64,000 nucleotides of DNA from Bacteroidales bacterium (GTDB lineage Bacteria > Bacteroidota > Bacteroidia > Bacteroidales > Lentimicrobiaceae), in NCBI GenBank assembly GCA_016705005.1, contig JADIZB010000012.1:1-64000 (forward strand), given 5' to 3'. Below, one piece after another: positions 63,365 to 64,000 of this stretch. Under the pieces are notes generated by a model. That model did no database searches. It was given only the letters and a program-made list of their open reading frames with translations, and was not told where the DNA came from. Every line of letters starts with the position of its first letter. Within the stretch, counting starts at the first letter, position 1. The translations under genes were made by a program, and so were the position numbers.

Positions 63365-63396
63365 AAATGAGGCAGTTTTTTTGAACTGCCTCATTT
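63365..63396 (-). terminator. Terminator after ppdK
   Basis: AAATGAGGCAGTT (63365-63377) pairs perfectly with AACTGCCTCATTT (63384-63396) around a 6-base loop, with T-rich sequence beyond on the minus strand. It is a 13-base-pair stem between ppdK and pckA. Confidence 0.85.
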
Positions 63397-63418
63397 GAAA
63401 CTTTAATTACAGAAGGAA

Positions 63419-64000
63419 TTATTTTTTCTTTTTAGCAGTCTTCCTGCCTTTTCCTTCATCTTTTTTTGCTTTTTTTGCTTTCGGCTCTTCTTTTTTGGTT
63501 TTTGCAGAAGCGGCTTCCTCTTTGATCACAGCCTGGGCTGCTGCCAGACGGGCGATGGGAACACGGTAAGGAGAACAACTTACGTAGTTCATTCCTACAG
63601 TATGGCAGAATTCAACCGATGAAGGTTCGCCACCATGTTCACCGCAGATACCGACTTTCAGGTTCGGGCGGGTCATTCGGCCACGCTCAATGCCCATCTT
63701 TACCAGCTGACCAACACCTTCACGGTCGAGAACCTGGAAAGGATCATGTTTCAGGATGCCTTTCTCAAGATATACAGGCAGGAATTTTCCTGCATCGTCC
63801 CTTGAGTAACCAAAGGTCATCTGGGTAAGGTCATTGGTTCCGAAGGAGAAGAATTCAGCCGATTCGGCAATCCGGTCGGCGATGAGGGCTGCCCGTGGAA
63901 TCTCGATCATGGTACCAACCAGGAAATCGATTTTATCCTTGCGCTCGGCAAACACTTTGGCGATGGTATCGCGTACAATGTTTTCCTGCATTTTCATTTC
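63419..64000 (-). CDS. ppdK: Pyruvate, phosphate dikinase, C-terminal part (5' end beyond the window)
   Basis: The minus strand is open from the window edge to 63419, giving about 193 residues. VGTMIEIPRAALIADRIAESAEFFSFGTNDLTQMTFGYSRDD and GICGEHGGEP (catalytic Cys) are the PEP/pyruvate-binding C-terminal barrel. The barrel normally ends near YRVPIARLAAAQA; here a further 40 or so residues follow, dominated by Lys, Glu and Ala (KKEEPKAKKAKKDEGKG), which is unusual. It is followed by a strong hairpin and then pckA. PPDK makes PEP from pyruvate and ATP plus phosphate. Confidence 0.93.
   Translation of the reverse strand, partial: EMKMQENIVRDTIAKVFAERKDKIDFLVGTMIEIPRAALIADRIAESAEFFSFGTNDLTQMTFGYSRDDAGKFLPVYLEKGILKHDPFQVLDREGVGQLVKMGIERGRMTRPNLKVGICGEHGGEPSSVEFCHTVGMNYVSCSPYRVPIARLAAAQAVIKEEAASAKTKKEEPKAKKAKKDEGKGRKTAKKKK

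Noticed and set aside
1..64000. CRISPR array, prophage, insertion sequence, tRNA or rRNA
   Set aside because: I looked for direct repeats with spacers, transposase or phage genes, and cloverleaf or rRNA sequences and found none I could support by eye.

Overview
The window reads as a chromosomal stretch of an anaerobic-type Bacteroidota, most likely order Bacteroidales. Support comes from Bacteroidota-typical families (DUF3822, DUF1599, the BT_3928-type DoxX protein, AMN-type AMP nucleosidase, fused E1 2-oxoacid dehydrogenase, ATP-dependent PckA beside PPDK) and from recurrent TAnnTTTG -7 elements, several with a TTG or TTTG about 18-21 bases upstream, in place of the sigma-70 hexamers. Shine-Dalgarno sequences are mostly absent. 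No rRNA, tRNA, CRISPR array, prophage or insertion sequence was recognised. The content is mostly housekeeping.

Layout. 1-13.5 kb: a DEAD-box helicase cut by the left edge, purL, a short-chain dehydrogenase, three tandem acyl-CoA synthetase paralogues, then holA and AMP nucleosidase on the minus strand. 13.6-20.7 kb: a solitary HsdR-N type nuclease domain, a secreted TPR protein, a DUF3822-rsmD pair, coaD, a NUDIX hydrolase back to back with pyrE, an SRPBCC protein and birA. 20.9-25.9 kb: a compact run rsfS-ftsH-LUD-DUF2007-cdsA-psd linking ribosome silencing, membrane proteolysis and phospholipid synthesis. 25.9-36.6 kb: a Cys-rich exported small protein, a HAD phosphatase, an SPFH-unknown-RHH operon, a radical SAM protein, a peptide/proton symporter, a helix-hairpin-helix outer-membrane protein paired with a beta-barrel, DUF2461 and YbaN.

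36.6-50 kb: M3 peptidase, fused branched-chain-type E1, tsaC/glycosyltransferase-9, dapD, ruvX-def-lipoprotein, cdaA-folP, then DUF1599-DoxX/thioredoxin-orphan permease-tpiA-prmA. 51.7-58.8 kb: a roughly 1,490-residue exported protein of unknown function placed tightly between prmA and plsY, then plsY, dnaN and a lipoprotein. 58.8-64 kb: ABC-F ATPase, cold shock protein, YkgJ-type cysteine cluster protein, pckA and the C-terminal end of ppdK.

Most convergent gene pairs are separated by good hairpins that can work on both strands. The most unusual items are the giant exported protein, the divergent pyrE/NUDIX starts 7 bases apart with a promoter that would give an almost leaderless pyrE mRNA, the SPFH-unknown-RHH operon followed by a 45-base palindrome, the HhH/beta-barrel pair, and the Cys-rich exported peptide behind a near-consensus promoter. 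I see no convincing multi-gene defence or biosynthetic island. All functional calls come from reading motifs and remembered families; no search was run.
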